From the NCBI RefSeq assembly GCF_000328705.1, contig NC_019673.1, forward strand, positions 4,588,001 to 4,652,000: 64,000 nucleotides of DNA. Direction: 5' to 3'. This DNA is from Saccharothrix espanaensis DSM 44229 (GTDB lineage: Bacteria; Actinomycetota; Actinomycetes; Mycobacteriales; Pseudonocardiaceae). Under the pieces are notes generated by a model that saw only the letters and a program-made list of their open reading frames with translations, searched no databases and was not told where the DNA came from. A program made the translations under genes and the position numbers. Numbering within the stretch: the stretch's first letter is position 1; the number at the start of each line of letters is the position of its first letter. Of the stretch, positions 27,195 to 39,290 are shown piece by piece.

Positions 27195-27240
27195 CATTCG
27201 ACGTCGAATGGGTTCGGCGCAATGAGTTTCGCACGAAACT
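27195..27240. promoter_or_regulatory. Two palindromic operators upstream of marR-type gene
   Basis: CATTCGACGTCGAATG (27195-27210, a perfect palindrome) and AGTTTCG-CA-CGAAACT (27225-27240) share TTCG/CGAA half-sites and lie exactly 30 bp apart centre to centre, about three helical turns. They lie 28 bp upstream of the MarR start. 27241-27518 beyond them holds no convincing gene. Confidence 0.65.
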
Positions 27241-27518
27241 ATCACCGCCGGACACCGGGCCTCCCCACCCGTGCCGGGTGAACCCCGGACGTCCTCACCA
27301 CCATGTTCCAACCCGCGAGGCCCGCGCGGGCCGTTTCGCCGGGATCCGGCCCCGGCGACGACGGCGCAGGTGGCACGGGGTGGCCGTGAATCAGCGGCGG
27401 CGACCCGGACCCGGAAAACCGTGAATGCGACGAAATTCATTCGCCGACCGGCCGACGATACCGCCGAAAAGCGCAACAAATGGAGCCATCCGGCCGAACA
27501 GGTGTCCGCGCGGACTCG

Positions 27519-28001
27519 TCAGCCCTGCCGGCCCAGGTCTTCGGTGGCCGCGCGGCCGGCCTCGGTGGTGCGGCGCAGGAAGTCCGCCAGGAGCGCCAGT
27601 TGTTCCTCGTCGTAGTCGGCGAGCAGGTCGTCCATCGCGGTGCTCATCCCCGCGTACAGGCCGTACAGCTCGGCGCTGCGGTCCTTGAGCGCGCGCACGA
27701 GCACCGCGCGCCGGTCCGTGCCCTCCGGGTCGCGTTCGCGCGCCACCCAGCCGCCGCGCTGCAGGCGGTCCAGGATGCCGGTCACCGTCGCGGGGTGCAG
27801 GCCCGCGCGGCGGGCCAGGGCGGAGGGCGTCAGGGGGCCGTGCTCCAGGACCAGTTCCAGGCAGTCCAGGTCGCCGTCGCGCAGTTCGAGCCGGGCTCCG
27901 ACCTGGTGGTTGAGCAGCGAGAGCTGGTTGCGCAGGGCGCGCAGCGAACCCTTGATCCCGGTGACCGACCGCCGCCGCCCGCCAGATTCTATGGAACTCA
28001 T
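27519..28001 (-). CDS. MarR family transcriptional regulator
   Basis: 160 residues from ATG 28001. Winged helix with LDCLELVLEHGPLTPSAL, the recognition helix HPATVTGILDRLQRGGWV and the wing RDPEGTDRRAVLV. It is divergent from the NmrA-type gene at 28060, which is its probable target. CATATGATATG (27999-28009), an 11-base dyad, overlaps its start codon and is a likely operator. Confidence 0.9.
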   Translation of the reverse strand: MSSIESGGRRRSVTGIKGSLRALRNQLSLLNHQVGARLELRDGDLDCLELVLEHGPLTPSALARRAGLHPATVTGILDRLQRGGWVARERDPEGTDRRAVLVRALKDRSAELYGLYAGMSTAMDDLLADYDEEQLALLADFLRRTTEAGRAATEDLGRQG

Positions 28002-28022
28002 ATGATATGTTCTCCGTATCTT
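27999..28022. promoter_or_regulatory. Divergent MarR operator and plus-strand -10 box
   Basis: The dyad CATAT-x-ATATG (27999-28009) overlaps the MarR start codon. TATCTT at 28017-28022 is a candidate -10 for the divergent NmrA-type gene, whose ATG follows GGGGGA. One bound dimer could block both genes. Confidence 0.45.
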
Positions 28023-28059
28023 ATCTCTCTCCGTCGAAGCGTAACCGGGGGACCACCAC

Positions 28060-28914
28060 ATGACCGTGCTCGTCACCGGCGCGACCGGAACCGTCGGCCG
28101 CCCGCTGGTCCACCACCTGCTCGCCGCCGGGCACCGGGTCCGCGCGCTGACCCGCGACCCCGCCCGCGCCGCCCTGCCCGCCGGCGTCGAGGTCGTGCGG
28201 GGCGACACCACCGACACCGGGTCCCTGCACGCCGCGTTCGCCGGCGTCACCGCCGCCCACCTGATCAACTTCGGCCACACCTACCGGCCCCTGGCCAACG
28301 GGCCCGAGATCGTGGCCGCCGCCGAAGCCGCCGGCGTCCGCCGCGTCACCCTGCTCGGCGGCTGGGCCGAGGGCAGCCTCGAACCCGCCGTGCGGGCCGG
28401 CGGCCTGGAGTGGACGCACCTGCGGCCCGGCGAGTTCATGGCCAACACGCTCGCCGACTGGGGTCCCGTGCTGCGCGCCGGCGACACGATCAGCGAGCCC
28501 TACGCCGACCGGCCCACCACCCCCGTGCACGAGGCCGACATCGCCGCCGTCGCGTTCACCGCGCTCACCGAGGACGGCCACCACGGCCGGACCTACGCCC
28601 TGACCGGCCCGGAGGTCGTCACGCCCCGGACCAAGCTCGAACTGCTCGGCCGGGCCACCGGCCGCGACCTGACCTTCGACGAACTCACCCCCGACCAGGC
28701 CCGCGCCCGCTGGACCGCCCAGCGGCCCGCCCTCCAGATCTTCCAGGTCGCCCCCGGCGGCCCCGCCGACCAGGCCGACTTCGTGCTGCGCCTCTACGGC
28801 GACATCCCCGCCGCCGGCCGCACCCCCACCGACACGGTCGAACGCGTCACCGGCCGGCCCGCCCGCACCTTCGCCCAGTGGGCCGCCGAGAACGCCGCCG
28901 CGTTCCACGCCTGA
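28060..28914 (+). CDS. NmrA-like NAD(P)-binding protein
   Basis: 284 residues. Rossmann fold with VLVTGATGTVGRPLV at the N-terminus, ALTRDPARAALP, and VVRGDTTDTGSLHAAFAG. The YxxxK pair of classical short-chain dehydrogenases is not obvious, placing it with NmrA/HSCARG-like or quinone-reductase-like atypical SDRs that sense or use NADP(H). Divergent from a MarR gene. The product or ligand is unknown. Confidence 0.88.
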   Translation: MTVLVTGATGTVGRPLVHHLLAAGHRVRALTRDPARAALPAGVEVVRGDTTDTGSLHAAFAGVTAAHLINFGHTYRPLANGPEIVAAAEAAGVRRVTLLGGWAEGSLEPAVRAGGLEWTHLRPGEFMANTLADWGPVLRAGDTISEPYADRPTTPVHEADIAAVAFTALTEDGHHGRTYALTGPEVVTPRTKLELLGRATGRDLTFDELTPDQARARWTAQRPALQIFQVAPGGPADQADFVLRLYGDIPAAGRTPTDTVERVTGRPARTFAQWAAENAAAFHA

Positions 28915-28928
28915 CGCCGGGCACGAAG

Positions 28929-28960
28929 GGTGCCGTGCGGGAGGGGAACCGCACGGCACC
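28929..28960. terminator. Hairpin between convergent genes
   Basis: GGTGCCGTGCGG (28929-28940) and CCGCACGGCACC (28949-28960) form a perfect 12-bp stem with an 8-nt loop between the NmrA-like gene and the convergent protease. Confidence 0.7.
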
Positions 28961-28972
28961 GGGGCACGGGGG

Positions 28973-29659
28973 TCAGGACGCCAGTTGGGTGTCGATCCAC
29001 GCCTTGTGCTGGTGGGTGCCGGTGTAGAGGGTGGTGCCCGCGCACTCCGCGTCCCAGTCGCCCGCGCCGTGCGTCTCGCCCACCAACTGCCACTCCTCCT
29101 GGTACCAGACCACCGCCGGGCCGCCCGAATCGCCGTGGCACGCCGAGTGCGCCTTGTCACCCGACACGCACACGTCCTTCGGTCCCGCTCCGCCGCACTC
29201 GTCGTAGGCCAGCGCGATCAGGTCGATCTCCTGCAACGCCACCGGCGTCACGCAGTCCGGCCACGACGTGCACCCCCAGCCGAGCAGCCGCACCGACGAG
29301 CCCACCGACGGCCACCCCGGCGCGCGCTTCACCGGCGTCTTGGTCGACGCCTTCGCCAGCCGCATCATCGTCAGGTCGGTGCCCGCCCGGTCGACCTTGC
29401 GGTCGATCCGGATGACCTCGCCGCCGGAGTCGTTGCGCAGCGAGCCGATCCGGGCCGACCCCGCCGCGCCGCAGTGCGTCGCCGTCACCAGCCAGGTCGG
29501 CGACACCAGGCTCGCGCCGCACCCGTTGCTCAGCGCCACCATGAACGAGTAGGCCGTGGTCGCGGCGCGCCCACCGATGATGCGCGGGTCGGCCGCGGCG
29601 TTGCCCGCCGTCGCGAACAACGCCACCAGAGCGAGCAGTGCTGACCCGATTCTCCTCAT
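28973..29659 (-). CDS. Secreted trypsin-like serine protease (S1)
   Basis: 228 residues. Signal peptide at about residues 1-23 (MRRIGSALLALVALFATAGNAAA), a short pro-segment ending in R26, then the mature N-terminus IIGG. Catalytic triad: H62 in TATHCG, D95 in GTDLTMM and S178 in GDSGGP. Six or more cysteines suggest disulfides in the secreted enzyme. Trypsin-type cleavage is suggested by the fold; I did not assign the S1 pocket residue firmly. Confidence 0.95.
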   Translation of the reverse strand: MRRIGSALLALVALFATAGNAAADPRIIGGRAATTAYSFMVALSNGCGASLVSPTWLVTATHCGAAGSARIGSLRNDSGGEVIRIDRKVDRAGTDLTMMRLAKASTKTPVKRAPGWPSVGSSVRLLGWGCTSWPDCVTPVALQEIDLIALAYDECGGAGPKDVCVSGDKAHSACHGDSGGPAVVWYQEEWQLVGETHGAGDWDAECAGTTLYTGTHQHKAWIDTQLAS

Positions 29660-29775
29660 GACACCAGGCTTGCACCCGTCTTGACCTGCGGAAACACTGG
29701 TCACCCGGCGGGTCGTCGGAGATGACCGGCCCGGGTGAACCCGGCCGGCCGGCGGTGCCGCACGGTCACCGGCCG

Positions 29776-30423
29776 CTACTCCGAATGGTGCAACGTGATG
29801 GTCGTCCACGCTCCGACGTGGACGCGGTCGCCGGCGGCCAGCCGGCGGGGCCGGTTCGGCTTCACCGGCTCCTCCTCGTCGTTGACCGTCGTCCCGTTCG
29901 TCGAGCCCAGGTCCACCACCGACCACTCGCCGTCGGCCGACACCAGCAGCGCGTGGCTGTGCGACACCCCGGGGTCCTCCGGCGGGCCGACCAGGTCCAC
30001 GGTCGGGAAGATCCCGCGCGACCGGCTGCGCCGCCCGATCGTCACCTGCGGCCCGACCAGGTCGAACCGGCGGGGCGGGCAGAACTCCGGGAACTCCACG
30101 GCCGCCGCGTCCGGGCCGCCCACCGCCACCACCCGCAGGTGGTACGCGCGGTCCGCCTCGACCGTCGCGTGCCACCGGGCCCTGGCCGGGGCGGCGACGA
30201 CCGGCGCCGGCGTCGGGTCGCCGGCGGGCGCCGGGGCCAGCGAGTCGTGCCCGCACTCCTCGCAGAACCGGCCCGGCCGGGCCGCGCCGCACGCCGCGCA
30301 CGTCTCCTCGGCGGCCGGCGCGGCGCTCGGAGCCGGGCTCGACGCGGCGGCGTCCAGCGGCGTGCCGCACACGTCGCAGTAGTCGTCGGTGGCCGAGGCG
30401 TGGCCGGCCGGGCAGGTGGCCAT
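29776..30423 (-). CDS. Zinc ribbon and FHA domain protein
   Basis: 215 residues. N-terminal zinc-ribbon cysteine pairs (CDVCG, CAACG, FCEECG, residues about 2-60), a proline/alanine linker, then a C-terminal FHA domain with TIGRRSRSRG, SHSHALL and DLGSTNGTTVND. FHA domains bind phosphothreonine. Unlike GarA/OdhI, the known PknG substrate, it lacks an N-terminal phosphoacceptor ETT-type motif. Last gene of the pknG operon; its ATG overlaps the VWA stop (TGATG). Confidence 0.9.
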   Translation of the reverse strand: MATCPAGHASATDDYCDVCGTPLDAAASSPAPSAAPAAEETCAACGAARPGRFCEECGHDSLAPAPAGDPTPAPVVAAPARARWHATVEADRAYHLRVVAVGGPDAAAVEFPEFCPPRRFDLVGPQVTIGRRSRSRGIFPTVDLVGPPEDPGVSHSHALLVSADGEWSVVDLGSTNGTTVNDEEEPVKPNRPRRLAAGDRVHVGAWTTITLHHSE

Positions 30424-31718
30424 CAGCGGTCCTTCCCGACCCGCTTGGTCACCGTCGAACGGGTGTCCAGCGTCATCTCGTCCACGTCCGCGACCCGCGC
30501 CCGCAGCTTCACCGTGCCGGTCGCCGGGTCCTTCACCTCCACCACCTTGGCCAGCAGCTTGGCCGTGCCGGTGTTGCCCGACTCGTGCGCCAGCTTCACC
30601 GCGCGCCCCAGCCGGGCCGTCGCGGTCTCCGCGTCGCCGGACTTGCGCGCCTCCAGACCCTCCTGGATCGCCTCCGCCAACTCGGCCTGCCCGGTGTAGT
30701 GCGCCACCTCCGGGCTGATCCGGGTGGACAGCCCCGAGTCGTCGGTCCACACCGCCAGCACCCGGCCCTGGCCCAGCACGTCGCCGTCCGGACCCACCAG
30801 GCTCACCCGGCCCGCCAGCATCCGGTCGCCGACGTTGCCGGCCTTGACCTCGACGCACAGGTGGTAGTCGCGGCTCTCCACGCCGCTCCACGCGCCGGTC
30901 GGGTAGTCGCCGGTGCGCGGCGCGGCCTCCACCCGCCGGTCGGTCAGGTCCAGCAGCCCCGGCGAGGCCTGCTTGAGGAACTTGACCCGCGCCCCCTCCG
31001 GCGTCCACAGCTGCAGCGCCACGTCGGCCACCGCCTTGTCCATCGCGGTCGCCGTCATCGCCCGGAAGTCCTCGGCCAGCCCCTCCGGCTCGGCCACGAT
31101 GTCCACCGTGCCCAGCAGCGCCTCGGAGATCCGGCGCAGCTCCGCCACCTGCCAGTCGGTGCCCACGCCCCGGCAGTCGCCGGTGAACCGGCCCGCGACC
31201 TGGTCGAGCACCTTGGTCAGCTGCTGCGGCGACTCGTGCTGGTTCTGCCCGTCGGTCAGCAGGATCACGTGCCGCGGCCCGCTGTCGTGCCCCTCGAACA
31301 CCCGCTGCGCCAGCAGCAGCCACTGGCCCATCGCCGTGCCGCCGTCGGCCTGGAGCCGGGCGACCGCGCGCTTGGCCGCCGACCGGCTCGCCGCCGACGC
31401 GACCACCAGGCCGGCCGCGTGCGGGTAGACCATCTCGGCCTGGTCGGTGCCCGCGACCACGGCGAACTTCACGCCGTCGCGCAGGGTGTCGATCGCCACC
31501 TCGGTGGCCCGCTTCGCGGCGGTGAGCTTGGCCGGCGGGTACCGCATCGACCCGGACGTGTCCACGATGATCACCTGCGCGGCGTCCGCGTCCGGCACGA
31601 CCGGGGCGGCGTCCCCGGCCTGGCCGGTCGCCGACACGGTGAGGATGGCGTTCACCTCCGCCGCGCCCTCCGGCAGGAACTCGTTCTGGAACACCTCGAC
31701 GGCGAACTCAAGCGCCAT
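30423..31718 (-). CDS. VWA domain protein of the pknG operon
   Basis: 431 residues from ATG 31718. A von Willebrand factor A domain with the complete MIDAS D53-T-S55-G-S57, then GGTAMGQWL and ILLTDGQNQ. A C-terminal region with TPEGARVKFLKQ and a helical AIQEGLEARKSGDAETATARLGRA segment follows. There is no signal peptide, so a cytosolic metal-dependent protein-protein interaction platform is likely. Its first 11 bases overlap the end of the PP2C gene. It is positioned between phosphatase and FHA reader. Confidence 0.92.
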   Translation of the reverse strand: MALEFAVEVFQNEFLPEGAAEVNAILTVSATGQAGDAAPVVPDADAAQVIIVDTSGSMRYPPAKLTAAKRATEVAIDTLRDGVKFAVVAGTDQAEMVYPHAAGLVVASAASRSAAKRAVARLQADGGTAMGQWLLLAQRVFEGHDSGPRHVILLTDGQNQHESPQQLTKVLDQVAGRFTGDCRGVGTDWQVAELRRISEALLGTVDIVAEPEGLAEDFRAMTATAMDKAVADVALQLWTPEGARVKFLKQASPGLLDLTDRRVEAAPRTGDYPTGAWSGVESRDYHLCVEVKAGNVGDRMLAGRVSLVGPDGDVLGQGRVLAVWTDDSGLSTRISPEVAHYTGQAELAEAIQEGLEARKSGDAETATARLGRAVKLAHESGNTGTAKLLAKVVEVKDPATGTVKLRARVADVDEMTLDTRSTVTKRVGKDR

Positions 31719-32826
31719 GCCCACCCCGCAGTTGAAGGACGACGACCGTGATGTTGTCGTGCCCACCGGATTTCAACGCGACCTCCACCAGCTCGCGCGC
31801 CACCTCGACCGGGGCGACCCCGCGCGGCAGCACGGCCAGCAGGTCCTCCGGTTCCGGCAGGTAGTTCCACAGCCCGTCGCTGCACAGCACCAGCAACCCG
31901 GGCGTCTGCACCCGGAAGGTCACCGTCCGCGGCGCGTCCAGGCCCGAGTCCGCGCCCAGCCACCGCGACAGCACGTGCGCCCGCCGGTCGGTGAGCGCCT
32001 CCTCCTCGGTCAGCACGCCCTCCGCGACCAGTTGCGCCGCCCAGGTGTCGTCCGTGGTCAGCCGCGCCGCGCCGGTCTCGGCCACCAGGTAGGCGCGCGA
32101 GTCGCCGACCCAGCCGACCGTCGCGGTCTCGTCGGTCACCACCGCCGAGACGAACGTGCACGAGGGCGCGACCTCCTCGGCGCCCGGTCGGGCCAGCCGG
32201 CCCACCGCGGCGTCCGCCGACAGCGCCGCGTCCCCGGTCGCCTCCTCCAGGTCGGCGCCCGACTGCACGGCCGTGAGCAGCACGTCCAGCGCCACGTCCA
32301 CCGCGAGCTGGGAGGCCTGCTCGGCGCGCTCGGAGGAGGCGACCCCGTCGCACACCACCGCCGCCACGCCCCGGGCGCGGGCCCGGCCGAACGCCATCGA
32401 GTCCTCGTTGCGCTGCCGGCGGCGGCCCCGGTCGCTCACCCCGGCCAGGCCGGGCAGCACGAACTCCACCCGGTCGCGCACCGGGTGCCGGGCCCGGCCG
32501 CACTGCCCGCAGAACCCCTCCGCGTCGAACGCGCCGCCGCAGCCGCACGTCCGCTCGGCGAGCGAGTCCGGGCCGCCCACCGGGGTCCGCTGGACCCGCA
32601 GGTTGCGGCCGCACTCCTCGCAGAAGCGGTCCTGCGCCGAGACCGGTGCCGCGCACGCCGGGCACGCCTCCCGCGACGAGACCTCCCGTGAGGAGCCTTC
32701 CCGTGAAGAGCCTTCTCGGGACGAGACCTCGCCCGCGGGGGGCTTGTCGGCGGCGGGGGAGAGGTCGCCGGGGACCTCGTCGGGCGGCAGGTCCCCGGCA
32801 GCGGGGTCCCGGGGTGACGATTCCAT
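31708..32826 (-). CDS. PP2C-type serine/threonine phosphatase with zinc ribbon
   Basis: 372 residues. A disordered N-terminus with four SSRE repeats (about 35-53), a double zinc ribbon (CPACAAPVSAQDRFCEECG, then CGCGG and FCGQCG), and a full PP2C domain with RNEDS, VCDGVAS, GWVGDSRAYL, LLCSDGLWNYL and GGHDNITVV, the last carrying metal-ligand Asp. It would remove phosphate from Ser/Thr sites, plausibly those written by the adjacent PknG. Starts two bases after the pknG stop. Confidence 0.93.
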   Translation of the reverse strand: MESSPRDPAAGDLPPDEVPGDLSPAADKPPAGEVSSREGSSREGSSREVSSREACPACAAPVSAQDRFCEECGRNLRVQRTPVGGPDSLAERTCGCGGAFDAEGFCGQCGRARHPVRDRVEFVLPGLAGVSDRGRRRQRNEDSMAFGRARARGVAAVVCDGVASSERAEQASQLAVDVALDVLLTAVQSGADLEEATGDAALSADAAVGRLARPGAEEVAPSCTFVSAVVTDETATVGWVGDSRAYLVAETGAARLTTDDTWAAQLVAEGVLTEEEALTDRRAHVLSRWLGADSGLDAPRTVTFRVQTPGLLVLCSDGLWNYLPEPEDLLAVLPRGVAPVEVARELVEVALKSGGHDNITVVVLQLRGGHGA

Positions 32827-32828
32827 GT

Positions 32829-36142
<3,314 letters not shown>

Positions 36143-36144
36143 GC

Positions 36145-37125
36145 TCAGTCCCGGTAGTTCGCGACCGGCGGCGCGGGCGGGTCGCCCAGCCACCGGCCGT
36201 GGATCGACGCCCACGTGCCGTTCGCGCGCAGCTGCTCCAGCAGCGCGTTGACGAACCGCACGAAGTCCTCGTCCTGCTTGGGGAACGCCATCCCGTACGG
36301 CTCGGCGGTGAACTGCGGGCCGACCACCTTGGTGTACGGGTCCTGCGCGGCGAACCCGGCCAGGATCGTGTTGTCGGTGGAGATCGCGTCCACCTGGCCC
36401 TGCTGGAGCATCACCAGGCAGTCGGTCCAGTTCGGCACCGCCACCGCGATCGGCTTGGCCGCCGCGGTGGCCACGTTCACCAGCGAGCTGGACCCCTTGG
36501 TCGCGCAGACCCTCCGCCCGCCCAGCGACTCGATGCCGGTCACGTCCGACGTGCTGGGCACCAGCACCCGCTGCCCGGCCTGGTAGTAGACCGACGAGAA
36601 CGCCACCTTCTGCCACCGCTCGCAGTTGACCGTCATGGTGCGCACCACGATGTCCACCTCGCGGTCCTCCAGCGCGGGGATCCGCTGCTCGGAGGTCAGC
36701 ACCTTGAAGTTGATCCGGGTCGGGTCGCCGAAGAGCGCCTTCGCGACCTCGCGCGCCATGTCGACGTCGAAGCCCTCCAGCTCGCCGGAGAACGGGTTGC
36801 GGAACCCCATCAGGTAGGTGTTCTGGTCCACGCCGACGGTCAGCCGGCCCTTCTCCAGGATCCGCGCCATGGTCGACCCGGCGGGCACCTGCCCGGCGGC
36901 CGGCAGCGGACCGGCCGGCCGCAGGCTCGCCGTGGCGTCGCACGACGGGTCGGCCGCCGCGGCCGCGCTCGGCGGCGCGGTCAGCTCCTCCACCCCCGTC
37001 GGTTTCGGCGGCGGCGCCGAGCTCCCGCCGATCTCCGGCGCGCCGCTGGGCACCGCGCCGCAGCCGGCCACCAGCGCCAGCACCGCGGCCGCCCCGACGA
37101 CCGCACGTCCCCACCGCCCGCTCAT
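36145..37125 (-). CDS. glnH: GlnH-like amino-acid-binding lipoprotein
   Basis: 326 residues from ATG 37125 (ATGA overlap with glnX). Lipoprotein signal with lipobox cysteine C22 in LVAGCG, a proline-rich linker, then a family 3 solute-binding domain with GRLTVGVDQNTYLMGFRNP, GFDVDMAREVA, RTMTVNCERW and FAFPKQDEDFV-type segments. In mycobacteria GlnH binds aspartate or glutamate outside the cell and signals through GlnX to PknG. No ABC transporter genes accompany it, which fits a sensor role. Confidence 0.95.
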   Translation of the reverse strand: MSGRWGRAVVGAAAVLALVAGCGAVPSGAPEIGGSSAPPPKPTGVEELTAPPSAAAAADPSCDATASLRPAGPLPAAGQVPAGSTMARILEKGRLTVGVDQNTYLMGFRNPFSGELEGFDVDMAREVAKALFGDPTRINFKVLTSEQRIPALEDREVDIVVRTMTVNCERWQKVAFSSVYYQAGQRVLVPSTSDVTGIESLGGRRVCATKGSSSLVNVATAAAKPIAVAVPNWTDCLVMLQQGQVDAISTDNTILAGFAAQDPYTKVVGPQFTAEPYGMAFPKQDEDFVRFVNALLEQLRANGTWASIHGRWLGDPPAPPVANYRD

Positions 37126-38399
37126 CGGTACTCCTTCAGCCGCTGCCACAGTCCCGCCGTGGACGCCACCACCGCGATGAGCGCCAGCAGCACCACCGCC
37201 GGCACCGCGCCGGACAACGCGCCCCGCGCCCGCGCGATCGTGCCGGTCAGCTCCTCGCGCGACCGGTCCAGCCCGGACACCAGGTCCTTCTCCAGCGCGT
37301 TGAACGCGACCGCCGCCTCGCCCTTGCCCAGCGCCAGCCCCACGGCGCCGACGAAGTCACCGCCGTCATCGGCCTCCCGGACCCGCTGGTGGGCCTGCTG
37401 CCACTGCCCGAGGTTGGTCGTCGCGGTGCTCGGCAACGCCGAGAGCCGCACCAGCCCGGCGTCGTGCACCAGCCGGTCGAGGTCCTTGGACGCCTGGGCG
37501 AACCGCTCCTCGTAGCTCTTCCCGCTGCCGCGCGCCACCAGCGTCAGCGTCTCGTCGCCGCGCGCCGAGAGGGTCGTGATCCGGGCCCGCGCCACGATGT
37601 CGGTGACCTTCGCGTCGTCCTCGCTGGCGGACGCCAGCGCGACCACGACCGACGACGCGATCACCACCCACAGCAGCGAGACCACGCACGCCGCCGTGGC
37701 CGCGACCAGGCCCACGTTGAACACCCGGTTGGTCTTGCGGGTCAGGTAGCGCTGCACGAGCACCAGGCCGGTGATCAGCAGCGCGCCGAGCAGGAACTCC
37801 AGCCACGGCAGCGTCGCCGCGCCGTCCAGGTCGCGCATCACGTTGCCGGTCTCGGCGCTGTAGAGCTGCTGCGCGGCGGGCAGCAACGCATCCCGCATCA
37901 GGAACGACGCCTCCCGCAGGTAGGCCGCGCCCACCGGGTTGCCCTGCCGGTTGTGCGCCCGCGCCGTCTCCACCAGTCCGGTGTAGACCGGGAGCCGGCC
38001 CGACAGCGTCGACAGCGGGCCGGCGAGCTCGGGGGAGCGGGTGATCTCCCCGGTCGCGGTGGACAGCGCCGCCGCGGCCCGCGCCACGTCCGCCTCGTAC
38101 CGCTGCCGCAGGTCCGGCGACTCGACACCACCCGACAGGAACGCGCTGGCCGCCGTGGCGTCCGCGTCCGCCATCGACCGGTAGACCTCCTGGGCGGCGT
38201 AGGCCAGCGGCTCGCTGCGGTCGGCCAACGCCTCCAGGGCGTCCGACCGGCGCTGCACCGACGCCGCCGTCAACGCGCCCACCAGCAACGTCGCCGCGAT
38301 CAGCAGCAGCGCCAGCAGGCTCAACCGGCCCGGCGTGCTGCGCGCGAGCCCGGTCACCCGGCTGACCGCCCCGCGGTTCCGCTGAGCTTCGACCAGCAC
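37122..38399 (-). CDS. glnX: GlnX-like membrane sensor protein
   Basis: 425 residues from GTG 38399, preceded by AAGGGGG. Four hydrophobic segments (LSLLALLLIAATLLVGALTA, WLEFLLGALLITGLVLV, ACVVSLLWVVIASSVVVALA, and PAVVLLALIAVVASTAGLW) enclose two extracytoplasmic helical loops. This matches mycobacterial GlnX, which relays GlnH ligand binding to PknG. First gene of the seven-gene operon; the promoter should lie in 38400-38528, shared with the divergent phosphoesterase gene. Confidence 0.92.
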   Translation of the reverse strand: MLVEAQRNRGAVSRVTGLARSTPGRLSLLALLLIAATLLVGALTAASVQRRSDALEALADRSEPLAYAAQEVYRSMADADATAASAFLSGGVESPDLRQRYEADVARAAAALSTATGEITRSPELAGPLSTLSGRLPVYTGLVETARAHNRQGNPVGAAYLREASFLMRDALLPAAQQLYSAETGNVMRDLDGAATLPWLEFLLGALLITGLVLVQRYLTRKTNRVFNVGLVAATAACVVSLLWVVIASSVVVALASASEDDAKVTDIVARARITTLSARGDETLTLVARGSGKSYEERFAQASKDLDRLVHDAGLVRLSALPSTATTNLGQWQQAHQRVREADDGGDFVGAVGLALGKGEAAVAFNALEKDLVSGLDRSREELTGTIARARGALSGAVPAVVLLALIAVVASTAGLWQRLKEYR

Positions 38400-38515
38400 G
38401 ACCGCCCCCTTTCCGAGGTGATCGGCGCCACTCGCCGCACCGTTAGCGTAGATCGTCAAGGGCGTGCGGGGGGCCGGTTCGCGCGACTGGGGCCGCGATC
38501 CCGCAGCCCCGTAAC

Positions 38516-38521
38516 TAGGCT
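38516..38521 (+). promoter_or_regulatory. -10 box TAGGCT for leaderless phosphoesterase gene
   Basis: TAGGCT lies exactly 7 nt before GTG 38529, with no Shine-Dalgarno in between. Confidence 0.5.
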
Positions 38522-38528
38522 CGACGCC

Positions 38529-39272
38529 GTGATGGTCATCGCCCACCTCAGCGACACCCACTTCGACGGCGACCCGCGCGCCACCGACCGGGCCCGCCGG
38601 GTCATGGACTACCTCGACGCCCTGCCCGGACCGCTGCACGCGATCCTCGTCAGCGGAGACATCGCCGACCACGGCCTCACCCCCGAGTACGAACTGGCCC
38701 GAGCACACCTGGTGTCCACGAAGGTCCCCGTGTTGCTGCTGCCGGGCAACCACGACGTGCGGGGAAACTTCCGGGAAGTGCTGCTGGGCGAAGCGCCCGG
38801 CGAGGGCCTGGGCGAAGGTCCGGTCAACCGGGTCGTGCGGGTCGGCGGGACGGTGTTCGCGCTGTGCGACTCCAGCATCCCCGGCCGCTCGGACGGGCTG
38901 CTGGAGGACGGCACGCTGGCGTGGCTGGACAAGGTGCTGGCGCGCGGCGCGCCGACCCTGGTGTGCCTGCACCACCCGCCGATCACCGTGCACGAGCCCA
39001 CCATCGACCGGATCCGGCTGGGCCAGGCCGACCGGCTCGCCGAGGTGCTGACCCGGCACGACAACGCGCTGGCCGTGCTGTGCGGCCACGCCCACACCGG
39101 CGCGACCTCCACGTTCGCCGGCCGCCCGGTGCTGGTCGCGCCCGGCGTCGTGTCGACCCTGCTGCTGCCCTGGGAGTCCACCCGGGTCGTGGACCGCGAC
39201 CTGCCGCCCGCGCTCGCGTTCCACGTGCTGGCCGACGGCCGGATCACCACCCACTACCGCGTCGTGCCCTGA
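38529..39272 (+). CDS. Metallophosphoesterase
   Basis: 247 residues from GTG 38529 (ATG 38532 is the alternative). Calcineurin-like phosphoesterase: DTHFDG at the N-terminus, VSGDIADHG, LPGNHDVRG, LHHPP and CGHAHTGATS give the full set of metal ligands. The size and order resemble cyclic-nucleotide phosphodiesterases of the Icc/CpdA type, so cAMP or another phosphodiester is a likely substrate. Divergent from glnX. Its stop codon forms part of the hairpin at 39270. Confidence 0.93.
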   Translation: MMVIAHLSDTHFDGDPRATDRARRVMDYLDALPGPLHAILVSGDIADHGLTPEYELARAHLVSTKVPVLLLPGNHDVRGNFREVLLGEAPGEGLGEGPVNRVVRVGGTVFALCDSSIPGRSDGLLEDGTLAWLDKVLARGAPTLVCLHHPPITVHEPTIDRIRLGQADRLAEVLTRHDNALAVLCGHAHTGATSTFAGRPVLVAPGVVSTLLLPWESTRVVDRDLPPALAFHVLADGRITTHYRVVP

Positions 39273-39290
39273 GCACCGCGGAGGTGCTCA
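39270..39290. terminator. Bidirectional hairpin containing both stop codons
   Basis: TGAGCACC (39270-39277) and GGTGCTCA (39283-39290) form an 8-bp stem with a 5-nt loop. The left arm begins with the TGA of the phosphoesterase and the right arm ends with the TGA (TCA on this strand) of the NADAR gene. Confidence 0.55.

Noticed and set aside
27271..27615. Plus-strand frame in the gap between two marR genes
   Set aside because: No Shine-Dalgarno or -10 box in place, composition like a shadow, and it runs into the antisense of the second marR gene.
32650..32730. Tandem repeat coding SSRE units as a mobile or CRISPR-like repeat
   Set aside because: It is a short in-frame degenerate repeat in the disordered N-terminus of the phosphatase, explained by local slippage.
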